From Pseudomonadota bacterium (lineage in GTDB: Bacteria; Pseudomonadota; Alphaproteobacteria; Rhizobiales; Xanthobacteraceae), in the NCBI GenBank assembly GCA_023392205.1, contig JAEVZN010000456.1, positions 1 to 5,724 of the forward strand: 5,724 bases of DNA, given 5' to 3'. Both the position numbers and the translations under genes were made by a program. Each line of letters begins with the position of its first letter. Within the stretch, counting starts at the first letter, position 1. Positions 1-5,724 of the stretch are shown in pieces. The notes below the pieces were generated by a model. That model made no database searches. It saw only the letters and a list, made by a program, of their open reading frames with translations, and was not told where the DNA came from.

Positions 1-1428
1 CTCAAGCGCTATGCCGAAGACTATCCCAAAGGTCCGCATGACCAGCCGCAAAGTATGTGTCCGGCATTCGGGTCGCTGCGTGTCGGTTTGCGGATGCGGC
101 GAACGGCAACGATCCTGTCCGGCTCGGCCTGTTGCGTCTATGGCCTGACATTCACATCACACTTTTACGGTGCGCGACGCACCGTCGGCTACGTGCCGTT
201 CAATTCCGAAACTCTGGTCACCGGCAAGCTGTTCGAGGACATTCGAGAGGCGGTCTACAAGCTCGCCGACCCCAAACATTACGACACCATCGTCATCACC
301 AATCTCTGCGTGCCGGCGGCGTCGGGCGTTCCGCTTCGCTTGTTGCCGCGCGAGATCAACGGCGTGCGCATCATCGGTATAGATGTGCCGGGCTTCGGGG
401 TGCCGACCCATGCCGAAGCCAAGGACGTTCTGGCTGGCGCTATGCTGCATTATGCGCGCGAAGAGGTCGAGCAGGGGCCTGTTGCCGCTCCGCGCGCCGG
501 TCGCTCCGAAAAGCCGACCGTGACATTGCTTGGCGAGATGTTCCCGGCCGATCCGGTCGGCATCGGTATGATGCTGGAGCCGATGGGCTTGGCGGCAGGG
601 CCGGTGGTGCCGACCCGCGAATGGCGCGAGATGTATGCCGCGCTCGATTGCGCCGCGGTGGCCGCCATTCATCCCTTCTACACGGCTGCCATCAGGGAAT
701 TCGACACGGCGCGCCGCCCCGTCGTCGGTTCGGCGCCGGTCGGATATGACGGGACCGCGGCATGGCTGGAAGCGATCGGTGCCGCCTGCAACGTGGGCCG
801 CGACCGGATCGATGCGGCCAAGAACCGTATCCTGCCTGCCATCAAGGGCGCGCTGGCCGGTGCGCCGGTCGAGGGCCGCATCACTCTGTCGGGTTACGAG
901 GGATCGGAGTTGCTGGTCGCGCGCCTGCTGGTCGAAAGCGGGGCGGATGTCGCCTATGTCGGCACGGCCTGCCCGCGCACGCGCTGGTCCGATCCGGACC
1001 GCGAATGGCTCGAAGGCCAGGGCATTCCGGTTCAATTCCGCGCTTCGCTGGAGCAGGACATCGCAGCGGTCGAGGAATACAGGCCGGATCTCGCCATCGG
1101 TACGACGCCGGTCGTCCAGAAGGCGAAAGAGCTGGCGATCCCGGCGCTTTATTTCACCAATCTCATTTCGGCGCGCCCCTTGATGGGGCCGGCCGGCGCG
1201 GGATCGCTTGCCCAGGTTGTCAATGCGGCGCTCCGAAACAAGGCGCGCTTCGATGCCATGCGTGAGTTCTTCAGCGATGTCGGCACCGGCGATGCGGCAG
1301 GCGTGTGGGAAGATACCCCGCAGCCGAAGCCGGAATTCCGCGAGCGCTATCGCAAGCAGATGGCCGCGCTCGCCAAGCAACGCAGCTCCGGCGACCAGAG
1401 CGACTTCAAGAGCGGGAGAATGATCTGA
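1..1428 (+). CDS. bchY: Chlorophyllide a reductase subunit Y (5'-truncated by window edge)
   Basis: BchY is one of two catalytic subunits of chlorophyllide a oxidoreductase, a nitrogenase-like cytoplasmic enzyme that reduces the C7=C8 bond of ring B on the way to bacteriochlorophyll, using electrons from the ATP-dependent BchX protein. The reading frame is open from base 1, so the first ATG inside the window (55) is internal; 475 residues plus a stop are visible. Three cysteines stand at fragment residues 20 (MCPAFGSLR), 45 (second Cys of [10 protein letters not shown]) and 103 (TNLCVPA). Their spacings of 25 and 83 equal those of the Fe-S ligands Cys62, Cys87 and Cys145 that I recall for Roseobacter denitrificans BchY. 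This implies that about 42 N-terminal residues are missing. The remainder is a component 1 oxidoreductase fold (nitrogenase family). The TGA stop overlaps the bchZ ATG by one base. The identification is firm; the ligand assignment rests on spacing and memory. Confidence 0.96.
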   Translation, partial: LKRYAEDYPKGPHDQPQSMCPAFGSLRVGLRMRRTATILSGSACCVYGLTFTSHFYGARRTVGYVPFNSETLVTGKLFEDIREAVYKLADPKHYDTIVITNLCVPAASGVPLRLLPREINGVRIIGIDVPGFGVPTHAEAKDVLAGAMLHYAREEVEQGPVAAPRAGRSEKPTVTLLGEMFPADPVGIGMMLEPMGLAAGPVVPTREWREMYAALDCAAVAAIHPFYTAAIREFDTARRPVVGSAPVGYDGTAAWLEAIGAACNVGRDRIDAAKNRILPAIKGALAGAPVEGRITLSGYEGSELLVARLLVESGADVAYVGTACPRTRWSDPDREWLEGQGIPVQFRASLEQDIAAVEEYRPDLAIGTTPVVQKAKELAIPALYFTNLISARPLMGPAGAGSLAQVVNAALRNKARFDAMREFFSDVGTGDAAGVWEDTPQPKPEFRERYRKQMAALAKQRSSGDQSDFKSGRMI

Positions 1429-2879
1429 TGCTTGTCATCGATCACGACCGCGCCGGAGGCTATTGGGGCTCGGTCTATGTCTTCACGGCGGTGAAGGGCC
1501 TGCAGGTCATCATCGACGGACCTGTCGGTTGCGAGAATCTGCCGGTCACGTCCGTGCTGCATTACACGGACGCGCTGCCGCCGCATGAATTGCCGATTGT
1601 GGTGACGGGCCTTGCCGAGGAAGAACTCGGCCAGAAGGGCACAGAGGGCGCGATGAAGCGCGCGCACCGGACGCTCGATCCGGACCTCCCGGCCGTGGTC
1701 GTAACCGGCTCGATCGCCGAGATGATCGGCGGCGGCGTGACGCCCGAAGGCACCAATATCAAGCGCTTCCTGCCGCGCACCATCGATGAGGATCAGTGGC
1801 AGAGCGGCAATCGCGCCCTGATGTGGCTGTGGAGCGAATACGGGCTGAAGAAGGTGCCGGATCGCAAGCCCCGCAAGGAGGGCGAGAAGCCGCGCGTCAA
1901 CATCATCGGCCCCTGCTACGGCACCTTCAACATGCCGTCCGACCTTGCCGAAATCAGGCGCCTGGTCGAAGGCCTGGGTGCCGAAGTGAATATGGTGTTT
2001 CCGCTTGGCAGCCATCTCCAGGACATCCCGCGGCTCATCAATGCGGACGTGAATATCTGCATGTATCGCGAGTTCGGCCGGTTGCTCTGCGAGGCGCTGA
2101 ACCGCCCCTATCTGCAGGCGCCGATCGGCCTGCATTCCACCACGAAGTTCCTGCGCACCTTGGGCGACCTGCTCGAACTCGATCCTGAGCCGTTCATCAC
2201 CCGGGAAAAGCACACCACGATCAAGCCGCTCTGGGATTTGTGGCGGTCGGTGACGCAGGATTTCTATGGCACGGCAAGTTTCGGAATCGTCGCGAACGAA
2301 ACCTATGCGCGCGGCGTGCAGAGCTTCCTCGAAGACGACATGGGGATGACGTGCAATTTCGCAGTCGCGCGGCGCGCTGGGGTGAAGCCGGATAACGAAG
2401 CGGTCCGCAAGGCGATCCGCGAGAAGCCACCACTGGTTCTGTTCGGCAGCTATAACGAGCGCATGTATCTGGCGGAGGCCGGAGGACGCAGCATCTACAT
2501 TCCCGCATCGTTTCCGGGCGCGGTGATCAGACGCCATACCGGCACGCCGTTCATGGGATATTCCGGCGCGACCTATCTCGTGCAGGAGGTCTGCAACGCA
2601 TTGTTCGATGCGCTGTTCCATATTCTTCCGCTTGCCGCCGATATGGACAAGGTCGAGCAGACACTGGCCCGGCCGCTATCCGAACTCGCCTGGAACGACG
2701 ACGCCAAGAGTGAGCTCGACCGGCTGGTGGATACGCATCCGGTACTGGTGCGGATTTCCGCAGCGAAACGGTTGCGAGATGCAGCCGAACGGCATGCCCG
2801 CCATAGCGGGCAGGATCGCGTGACCGCCGATTGTGTGGCGCGCGCAGGCATTACGCTCGTTGAAGGACGCGCGGCATGA
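1428..2879 (+). CDS. bchZ: Chlorophyllide a reductase subunit Z
   Basis: BchZ partners BchY in chlorophyllide a oxidoreductase, helping to hold the catalytic [4Fe-4S] cluster and the chlorophyllide. The protein is 483 aa, about the usual length. The ATG at 1428 was chosen because it gives the family N-terminus [15 protein letters not shown], sits 9 bases after a GGGAG at 1414-1418, and overlaps the bchY stop (TGATG), which suggests translational coupling. Cys35 in [11 protein letters not shown] matches the position I recall for the single BchZ cluster ligand (Cys35 in Roseobacter denitrificans). Most of the chain is the nitrogenase component 1-like fold. From about residue 420 to the end it has the small helical C-terminal domain shared with light-independent protochlorophyllide reductase subunit B (key stretch [20 protein letters not shown]). 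The frame is also open upstream of 1428, inside bchY, but that part is antisense-like shadow sequence with no family match. Confidence 0.96.
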   Translation: MLVIDHDRAGGYWGSVYVFTAVKGLQVIIDGPVGCENLPVTSVLHYTDALPPHELPIVVTGLAEEELGQKGTEGAMKRAHRTLDPDLPAVVVTGSIAEMIGGGVTPEGTNIKRFLPRTIDEDQWQSGNRALMWLWSEYGLKKVPDRKPRKEGEKPRVNIIGPCYGTFNMPSDLAEIRRLVEGLGAEVNMVFPLGSHLQDIPRLINADVNICMYREFGRLLCEALNRPYLQAPIGLHSTTKFLRTLGDLLELDPEPFITREKHTTIKPLWDLWRSVTQDFYGTASFGIVANETYARGVQSFLEDDMGMTCNFAVARRAGVKPDNEAVRKAIREKPPLVLFGSYNERMYLAEAGGRSIYIPASFPGAVIRRHTGTPFMGYSGATYLVQEVCNALFDALFHILPLAADMDKVEQTLARPLSELAWNDDAKSELDRLVDTHPVLVRISAAKRLRDAAERHARHSGQDRVTADCVARAGITLVEGRAA

Positions 2880-2917
2880 CACACGCAAACACGGACAGGA
2901 CAGGGGAGGGCAGGTGA
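2876..2917 (+). other. 13-codon mini-ORF bridging bchZ and pufQ
   Basis: An ATG overlaps the bchZ stop as ATGA (2876-2879). It opens a 13-codon frame, [13 protein letters not shown], whose TGA (2915-2917) overlaps the pufQ ATG as TGATG. The pufQ ribosome binding site lies inside it. The peptide matches nothing I know. Its likely meaning, if any, is to carry ribosomes from bchZ to pufQ; chance is also plausible for so short a frame. Confidence 0.3.
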
Positions 2918-3153
2918 TGGCTCTGGAAACAGACATCCGGCATGTCGCCGTACCGCGCGGGCGGCCTCATGCGATCGAGTTCCGGCTGCTGCACGGCGCG
3001 CTGTATTCGATCTTTCTGTCCTCCGCTCTGGTGGGACGCCTGATGCCGTGGAGCTGGATGTCCAGGCCGGCGGATGGATTGTCACGCCGATCGATTTTCG
3101 CGGAAGCCAAGGCATCGACCGACAAGATCATGCCGATGGTTTTCATGGGTTAG
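2917..3153 (+). CDS. pufQ: PufQ-like small membrane protein
   Basis: This is a 78-aa protein between bchZ and pufB, the place held by pufQ in Rhodobacter. In Rhodobacter, PufQ is a protein of about 74 aa linked to bacteriochlorophyll supply and photocomplex assembly; its exact biochemical role is unsettled. Visible parts are a basic N-terminus with [10 protein letters not shown] (residues 14-23), one hydrophobic segment at about residues 24-45 that is probably membrane-spanning ([20 protein letters not shown]), and a polar tail with [18 protein letters not shown]. The general plan (RP, a single transmembrane segment, then a short arm with a F-A motif) agrees with PufQ, though identity to the Rhodobacter protein is low. 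The ATG at 2917 is preferred over an in-frame ATG at 2833 inside bchZ because GGGGAGGG at 2903-2910 lies 6 bases upstream. Position supports the name more than sequence does. Confidence 0.75.
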   Translation: MALETDIRHVAVPRGRPHAIEFRLLHGALYSIFLSSALVGRLMPWSWMSRPADGLSRRSIFAEAKASTDKIMPMVFMG

Positions 3154-3379
3154 TGCGTTCGCGTTTGGGCAAGATTGCACGAGGAGATGTCCGGTCATAC
3201 CGGGCGCATTCAAGCCTGTTGGAAAAGGGATTGGGCCATCACGCGGCTGCAATCCCGCCGAATTTTCGTCCGGTCTCGGCCGGGTGGAAAGCTTGCGATG
3301 GCGGGCAACCGGCATCGCAATCCTTGCCGCGCGGGATATGCGCGGTAACGGCCGAAAGGCCAAACCGGAGAGTACCAAC
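3154..3379 (+). promoter_or_regulatory. Structured pufQ-pufB intercistronic leader
   Basis: No gene is seen in this 226-base stretch; instead it folds on paper into consecutive hairpins. (1) 3189-3205: 7 bp with one G-U pair, loop CAT. (2) 3227-3233 with 3250-3256: GGGATTG/CAATCCC, with an inner 3-bp GCC/GGC stem. (3) 3264-3290: about 10 bp with one bulge, core CCGG/CCGG. (4) 3293-3300 with 3313-3320: perfect TTGCGATG/CATCGCAA, then a G-G mismatch, CGG/CCG and a GCAA tetraloop. (5) 3324-3332 with 3340-3348: TTGCCGCGC/GCGCGGTAA, one G-U pair. (6) 3350-3361: GGCC-GAAA-GGCC. The pufB ribosome binding site follows at 3367. In Rhodobacter, hairpins and RNase E processing upstream of pufB set the stability of the antenna mRNA, so a role as a 5' stabiliser or processing region is a fair inference. 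None of these hairpins is followed by a U tract, so a simple terminator is unlikely. No convincing promoter was recognised. Confidence 0.6.
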
Positions 3380-3601
3380 ATGGCTGACACTAGGGGCGGC
3401 TCTCTGTCGGGACTGACGGAGCAAGAGGCGAAGGAATTCCATTCCATCTTCGTCACGAGCTTCATCGTCTTCGTTGGCATCTGCGCTGTGGCTCACTTCC
3501 TTGTCTGGCAGTGGCGTCCATGGTTGCCGGGGCCAAAGGGCTACGCATTCCTTGAGGGTGCGGGCGAGACGGTGACTTCCCTCATCCCGTTCGTGTCATA
3601 G
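3380..3601 (+). CDS. pufB: Light-harvesting 1 (B870) antenna beta chain
   Basis: This is the beta polypeptide of the LH1 ring, a single-pass membrane protein with a cytoplasmic N-terminus that binds bacteriochlorophyll and carotenoid together with PufA. It is 73 aa. The N-terminal [17 protein letters not shown] closely follows the R. rubrum type. His21 is the conserved N-side histidine and His39 ([13 protein letters not shown]), 18 residues later, is the bacteriochlorophyll ligand. The membrane segment is about residues 22-44, and Trp45 and Trp48 lie in the region that tunes absorption. After [10 protein letters not shown] the chain runs on for 18 more residues (56-73), whereas the R. rubrum chain I recall stops near this point. 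The start at 3380 follows GGAGAG at 3367-3372. The TAG stop is embedded in the pufA ribosome binding site, so the two genes are tightly paired. Confidence 0.97.
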   Translation: MADTRGGSLSGLTEQEAKEFHSIFVTSFIVFVGICAVAHFLVWQWRPWLPGPKGYAFLEGAGETVTSLIPFVS

Positions 3602-3612
3602 GAGGATAACCA

Positions 3613-3801
3613 ATGTGGAAAGTATGGCTTCTGTTCGATCCGCGCAGAACGCTGATCGCATTGTTTACCTTCCTGTTCGCGCTGGCGCTGGTGATTCATT
3701 TCATCCTGCTCAGCACAAACCGGTTCAACTGGCTCGAGGGCCCGCGTGCCCCCGCTGCCAGCATGACGATCGAAACACCGTTCGACATCAAGACCGGCTG
3801 A
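3613..3801 (+). CDS. pufA: Light-harvesting 1 (B870) antenna alpha chain
   Basis: This is the alpha polypeptide of LH1, forming the inner ring around the reaction centre. It is 62 aa, with the hallmark N-terminus [12 protein letters not shown], a membrane segment at about residues 13-34, the A-x-x-x-H motif with His29 as bacteriochlorophyll ligand, and FNWLEGP with Trp40, eleven residues after the ligand. The C-terminal tail (43-62) is polar and periplasmic. A strong AGGAGG at 3600-3605 overlaps the pufB stop and sits 7 bases before the ATG, consistent with the 1:1 alpha:beta synthesis needed for the ring. The stop lies in the first copy of a 21-bp tandem repeat, and the frame stays open beyond it into pufL. 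Confidence 0.97.
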   Translation: MWKVWLLFDPRRTLIALFTFLFALALVIHFILLSTNRFNWLEGPRAPAASMTIETPFDIKTG

Positions 3802-3824
3802 CGCGACTTCAAGACTGGCGGACG
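3783..3824 (+). repeat. 21-bp tandem duplication across the pufA stop codon
   Basis: Two abutting 21-base units, 3783-3803 and 3804-3824, agree at 18 of 21 positions (both contain CAAGAC followed by a GG-rich end in GACG). The first encodes DIKTG followed by TGA; the second would read DFKTGGR, because the T of the TGA is a G in copy two. This looks like an old tandem duplication of the pufA 3' end. Confidence 0.7.
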
Positions 3825-3850
3825 AGGCGGGGTACCCCCGGCGCCCCGTC
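3821..3850 (+). other. Hairpin in pufA-pufL gap (first)
   Basis: GACGAGGCG (3821-3829) can pair with CGCCCCGTC (3842-3850), 8 of 9 pairs with one A-C mismatch, around an inner GC-rich segment containing GGTACC. There is no U tract. Together with the next hairpin it occupies the place of the pufA-pufL intercistronic structures that, in Rhodobacter capsulatus, protect the pufBA segment from 3'-to-5' decay and so raise LH1 over reaction-centre yield. That role is inferred here. Confidence 0.6.
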
Positions 3851-3870
3851 GGGCGACGGCAGGGCTGCGA

Positions 3871-3893
3871 GCAGGCCGCCACAGGCGGCCTGC
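3871..3893 (+). other. Perfect hairpin in pufA-pufL gap (second)
   Basis: GCAGGCCGCC (3871-3880) and GGCGGCCTGC (3884-3893) form a perfect 10-bp stem with an ACA loop. It is followed by AAAACGGAGGG rather than a run of T, so it is not a standard rho-independent terminator. It ends 5 bases before the pufL ribosome binding site (GGAGGG, 3899-3904). By analogy with Rhodobacter, it most likely stabilises the upstream pufBA mRNA and may also temper pufL initiation. Confidence 0.8.
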
Positions 3894-3912
3894 AAAACGG
3901 AGGGTCCACAAG

Positions 3913-4755
3913 ATGGCCATGCTCAGTTTTGAACCAAAATATCGCGTTCGCGGGGGAACGCTGATCGGCGGAGATCTTTTCGATTTCTGGGCCGGGCCGT
4001 TTTATGTCGGCTTTTTCGGCGTCACCACGATCTTCTTTTCCTTCGTCGGAACCGCGCTGATCATCTACGGCGCGGCCCTGGGTCCGACCTGGAATATCTG
4101 GCTGATCAGCATCAATCCGCCGCCGCCCGAATTCGGGCTGGCCTTCGCGCCGCTCAAGCAGGGCGGCATCTGGCAATTGGTTACGATCTGCGCCATCGGC
4201 GCCTTCGGCTCCTGGGCTTTGCGGGAAGCGGAAATCTGCCGCAAGCTCGGTATCGGATATCATGTGCCGATAGCGTTCAGCGTCGCAATCTTCGCCTATG
4301 TCTCGCTGGTGGTGATCCGGCCCGTCCTGATGGGATCTTGGTCGTACGGATTTCCTTACGGCATCATGAGCCATCTCGATTGGGTGTCGAATACCGGCTA
4401 CCAGTACGGAAACTTCCACTACAACCCCGCCCATATGATCGCGATTGCGTTCTTCTTCACGACGACGCTCGCGCTCGCCCTGCATGGGGCACTGGTTCTG
4501 TCGGCAACAAATCCCAAGCCCGGCGAAGTGGTGAAAACCGCCGAGCACGAGAACACGTTCTTCCGCGACACCATCGGCTGGTCAATCGGCACTCTCGGGA
4601 TCCATCGCCTCGGCCTGTTCCTGGCGCTGTCGGCCGGCTTCTGGAGCGCGGTCTGCATCGTCATCAGCGGCCCGTCCTGGCTGTGGCCGGAAGGCGAGCC
4701 ATGGGTCAATTGGTGGGAATGGTGGCGCAGCGTGCCGATCTGGTCTCCACGGTAA
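3913..4755 (+). CDS. pufL: Photosynthetic reaction centre L subunit
   Basis: PufL is a five-helix inner-membrane protein. With PufM it holds the special pair, accessory bacteriochlorophylls, bacteriopheophytins, the iron and the QA/QB quinones. The protein is 280 aa, and its numbering is one ahead of mature Rhodobacter sphaeroides L. Visible ligands: His154 (L153, accessory BChl), His169 (L168, hydrogen bond to special pair), His174 (L173, special pair), His191 and His231 (L190 and L230, iron), Glu213 and Ser224 (L212 and L223, QB proton path), Glu105 (L104), Tyr163 (L162) and Phe182 (L181). Trp223 replaces the Tyr of L222. The start [17 protein letters not shown] aligns with the family N-terminus, so 3913 is preferred to the ATG at 3919; GGAGGG at 3899-3904 is 8 bases upstream. 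The C-terminal part ([16 protein letters not shown]) is a few residues longer than in R. sphaeroides. pufM follows 15 bases later. Confidence 0.98.
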   Translation: MAMLSFEPKYRVRGGTLIGGDLFDFWAGPFYVGFFGVTTIFFSFVGTALIIYGAALGPTWNIWLISINPPPPEFGLAFAPLKQGGIWQLVTICAIGAFGSWALREAEICRKLGIGYHVPIAFSVAIFAYVSLVVIRPVLMGSWSYGFPYGIMSHLDWVSNTGYQYGNFHYNPAHMIAIAFFFTTTLALALHGALVLSATNPKPGEVVKTAEHENTFFRDTIGWSIGTLGIHRLGLFLALSAGFWSAVCIVISGPSWLWPEGEPWVNWWEWWRSVPIWSPR

Positions 4756-4770
4756 GCGAAGGGACATGTC

Positions 4771-5691
4771 ATGGCTGAATATCAGAATATCTTCACTGCC
4801 GTGCAGGTACGTTCCCCGCTCTACCAGGGCGTGCCGGTTTCGGTCGGGCCTTATGTAAGGCAGGGCGGCAGTTTCAATTACTGGCTCGGCAAGATCGGTG
4901 ATGCGCAGATCGGTCCCTTCTATCTCGGATGGACCGGTGTCGCGTCGCTGATGTTCGGCTTCGTTGCGATCGAGATCATCGGTCTCAACATGCTGGCGCA
5001 AGTCAACTGGAGCCCGCTCGAATTCGTCCGGCAGTTTTTCTGGCTGTCGCTCGATCCGCCGCTGCCGCAGCACGGCCTCAGCGTTCTACCACCGCTGACG
5101 GAAGGCGGCTGGTGGCTGATGGCGGGCTTTTTCCTCACGGCCTCGATATTGCTCTGGTGGGTGCGCGTCTATGTGCGAGCACGCGTCCTCGGCATGGGCA
5201 CGCATGTGGCCTGGGCCTTTGCCTCCGCCATCTTCCTGTATCTGGTGCTGGGCTTCATCCGCCCGCTGCTGATGGGAAGCTGGAGCGAGGCGGTGCCATT
5301 CGGGATATTCTCGCATCTCGACTGGACCAACAACTTCTCCATCAATTACGGAAATCTGTTCTACAATCCCTTCCACATGCTTTCGATTGCCTTCCTGTAT
5401 GGCTCCGCACTGTTGTTTGCCATGCATGGCGCAACGATCCTGGCGGTCACGCGCTATGGCGGCGAACGCGAGATCGAGCAGATCGTCGACCGCGGGACTG
5501 CGGCCGAGCGTGCGGCCCTGTTCTGGCGCTGGACGATGGGCTTCAACGCCACCGTCGAATCGATCCATCGCTGGGCCTGGTGGTTCGCAACGCTCTGCAC
5601 GCTGACCGGCGGCATCGGAATTCTTCTGACCGGGACGGCCGTGGACAACTGGTTCGAGTGGGGCGTCAAGCACGGGATCGCGGCGCGTTAG
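4771..5691 (+). CDS. pufM: Photosynthetic reaction centre M subunit
   Basis: PufM is the second core subunit of the type II reaction centre, with five membrane helices. The protein is 306 aa and starts MAEYQNIF, the family N-terminus. From the middle on, residue numbers match mature R. sphaeroides M exactly: His182 (accessory BChl), His202 (special pair), Tyr210, His219, Glu234 and His266 (iron ligands), and Trp252 (QA pocket). Phe197 and Leu160 are also as in R. sphaeroides, so no additional hydrogen bond to the special pair from these positions is expected. The region [20 protein letters not shown] is nearly invariant. A GAAGGGA just upstream (4758-4764) acts as ribosome binding site. The chain ends at HGIAAR with no long C-terminal extension. 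Co-transcription with pufL is implied by the 15-base gap. The following cistron lies outside the window. Confidence 0.98.
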   Translation: MAEYQNIFTAVQVRSPLYQGVPVSVGPYVRQGGSFNYWLGKIGDAQIGPFYLGWTGVASLMFGFVAIEIIGLNMLAQVNWSPLEFVRQFFWLSLDPPLPQHGLSVLPPLTEGGWWLMAGFFLTASILLWWVRVYVRARVLGMGTHVAWAFASAIFLYLVLGFIRPLLMGSWSEAVPFGIFSHLDWTNNFSINYGNLFYNPFHMLSIAFLYGSALLFAMHGATILAVTRYGGEREIEQIVDRGTAAERAALFWRWTMGFNATVESIHRWAWWFATLCTLTGGIGILLTGTAVDNWFEWGVKHGIAAR

Positions 5692-5724
5692 GCGCCGCCA
5701 TCGCCGTGGCACGGCTCATGCGGG
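5692..5724 (+). other. Region after pufM (33 bases)
   Basis: A short inverted repeat, GCCGT-GGC-ACGGC (5703-5715, 5-bp stem), is visible with no T run, so it is a weak terminator candidate at best. An ATG at 5718 has no clear ribosome binding site. Whether pufC, pufX or another gene follows cannot be told. Confidence 0.3.

Noticed and set aside
55..1428. Taking the ATG at 55 as the bchY start
   Set aside because: The frame is open to base 1 and the upstream residues (ending DQPQS) continue straight into the conserved MCPAFGSLR motif, so the gene is truncated by the window rather than starting here.
157..2621. Long minus-strand open frames opposite bchY (407 aa) and bchZ (424 aa)
   Set aside because: They lie fully opposite well-identified genes, are rich in Arg, Ala, Asp and His as expected for antisense shadows in GC-rich DNA, and show no recognisable domain or ribosome binding site.
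2820..3380. Promoter or PpsR/CrtJ site (TGT-N12-ACA) before pufQ or pufB
   Set aside because: The TGT triplets I checked here lack an ACA at the right spacing, and no convincing -35/-10 pair was seen. The check was by eye and not exhaustive.
3048..3416. Plus-strand open frame through the pufQ-pufB gap (122 aa)
   Set aside because: It overlaps both pufQ and pufB in another frame, has no good ribosome binding site, and the gap is better explained as structured RNA.
3871..3900. Rho-independent terminator between pufA and pufL
   Set aside because: The stem is strong, but it is followed by AAAACGG rather than a T run, and pufL follows at once on the same strand.
3541..4548. 335-aa minus-strand open frame across pufA-pufL
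   Set aside because: Shadow of high-GC coding sequence; it spans two conserved genes and the hairpin region and has no recognisable protein features.
5692..5724. Start of pufC or pufX after pufM
   Set aside because: Only 33 bases are available; the ATG at 5718 has no clear ribosome binding site and two codons cannot identify a gene.

Overview
The window is a stretch of a photosynthesis gene cluster from a purple (anoxygenic phototrophic) bacterium. All genes lie on the + strand in the order bchY (5' end cut off), bchZ, pufQ, pufB, pufA, pufL, pufM. This is the classic bchCXYZ-puf superoperon layout of Alphaproteobacteria, and the GC-rich codon use fits. The LH1 beta and alpha chains resemble the Rhodospirillum rubrum type in their core motifs. 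I cannot fix the order: a sphingomonad, rhizobial or rhodospirillal phototroph would all fit.

Layout. Bases 1-2879 encode two subunits of chlorophyllide a reductase (BchY and BchZ, nitrogenase-like), which makes the bacteriochlorin ring of bacteriochlorophyll. bchY and bchZ overlap by one base. A 37-base gap, bridged by a 13-codon mini-ORF, leads to a small membrane protein best called PufQ (2917-3153). A 226-base stretch without a gene (3154-3379) follows and can fold into a run of about six hairpins just upstream of pufB. pufB and pufA (LH1 antenna beta and alpha) come next, then a 111-base gap with two strong hairpins, then pufL and pufM, the two pigment- and quinone-binding reaction-centre subunits. 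Only 33 bases follow pufM, so a downstream pufC or pufX can be neither shown nor excluded.

How it works together. BchY/BchZ, with BchX encoded outside the window, supply the pigment precursor. PufQ is thought to help pigment supply or assembly. PufB/PufA form the LH1 ring around the PufL/PufM core (with PufH, encoded elsewhere). The key ligands are present: the inferred Fe-S cysteines of BchY/BchZ, one bacteriochlorophyll-binding His in each antenna chain, and the pigment, iron and quinone residues of PufL and PufM.

Nothing here looks like a wholly new system. The points most worth a second look are the heavily structured pufQ-pufB leader, the C-terminal extension of LH1 beta, a 21-bp tandem duplication across the pufA stop codon (with pufA and pufL in one frame separated by a single TGA), the mini-ORF between bchZ and pufQ, and Trp in place of Tyr at the L222 position of the QB pocket.
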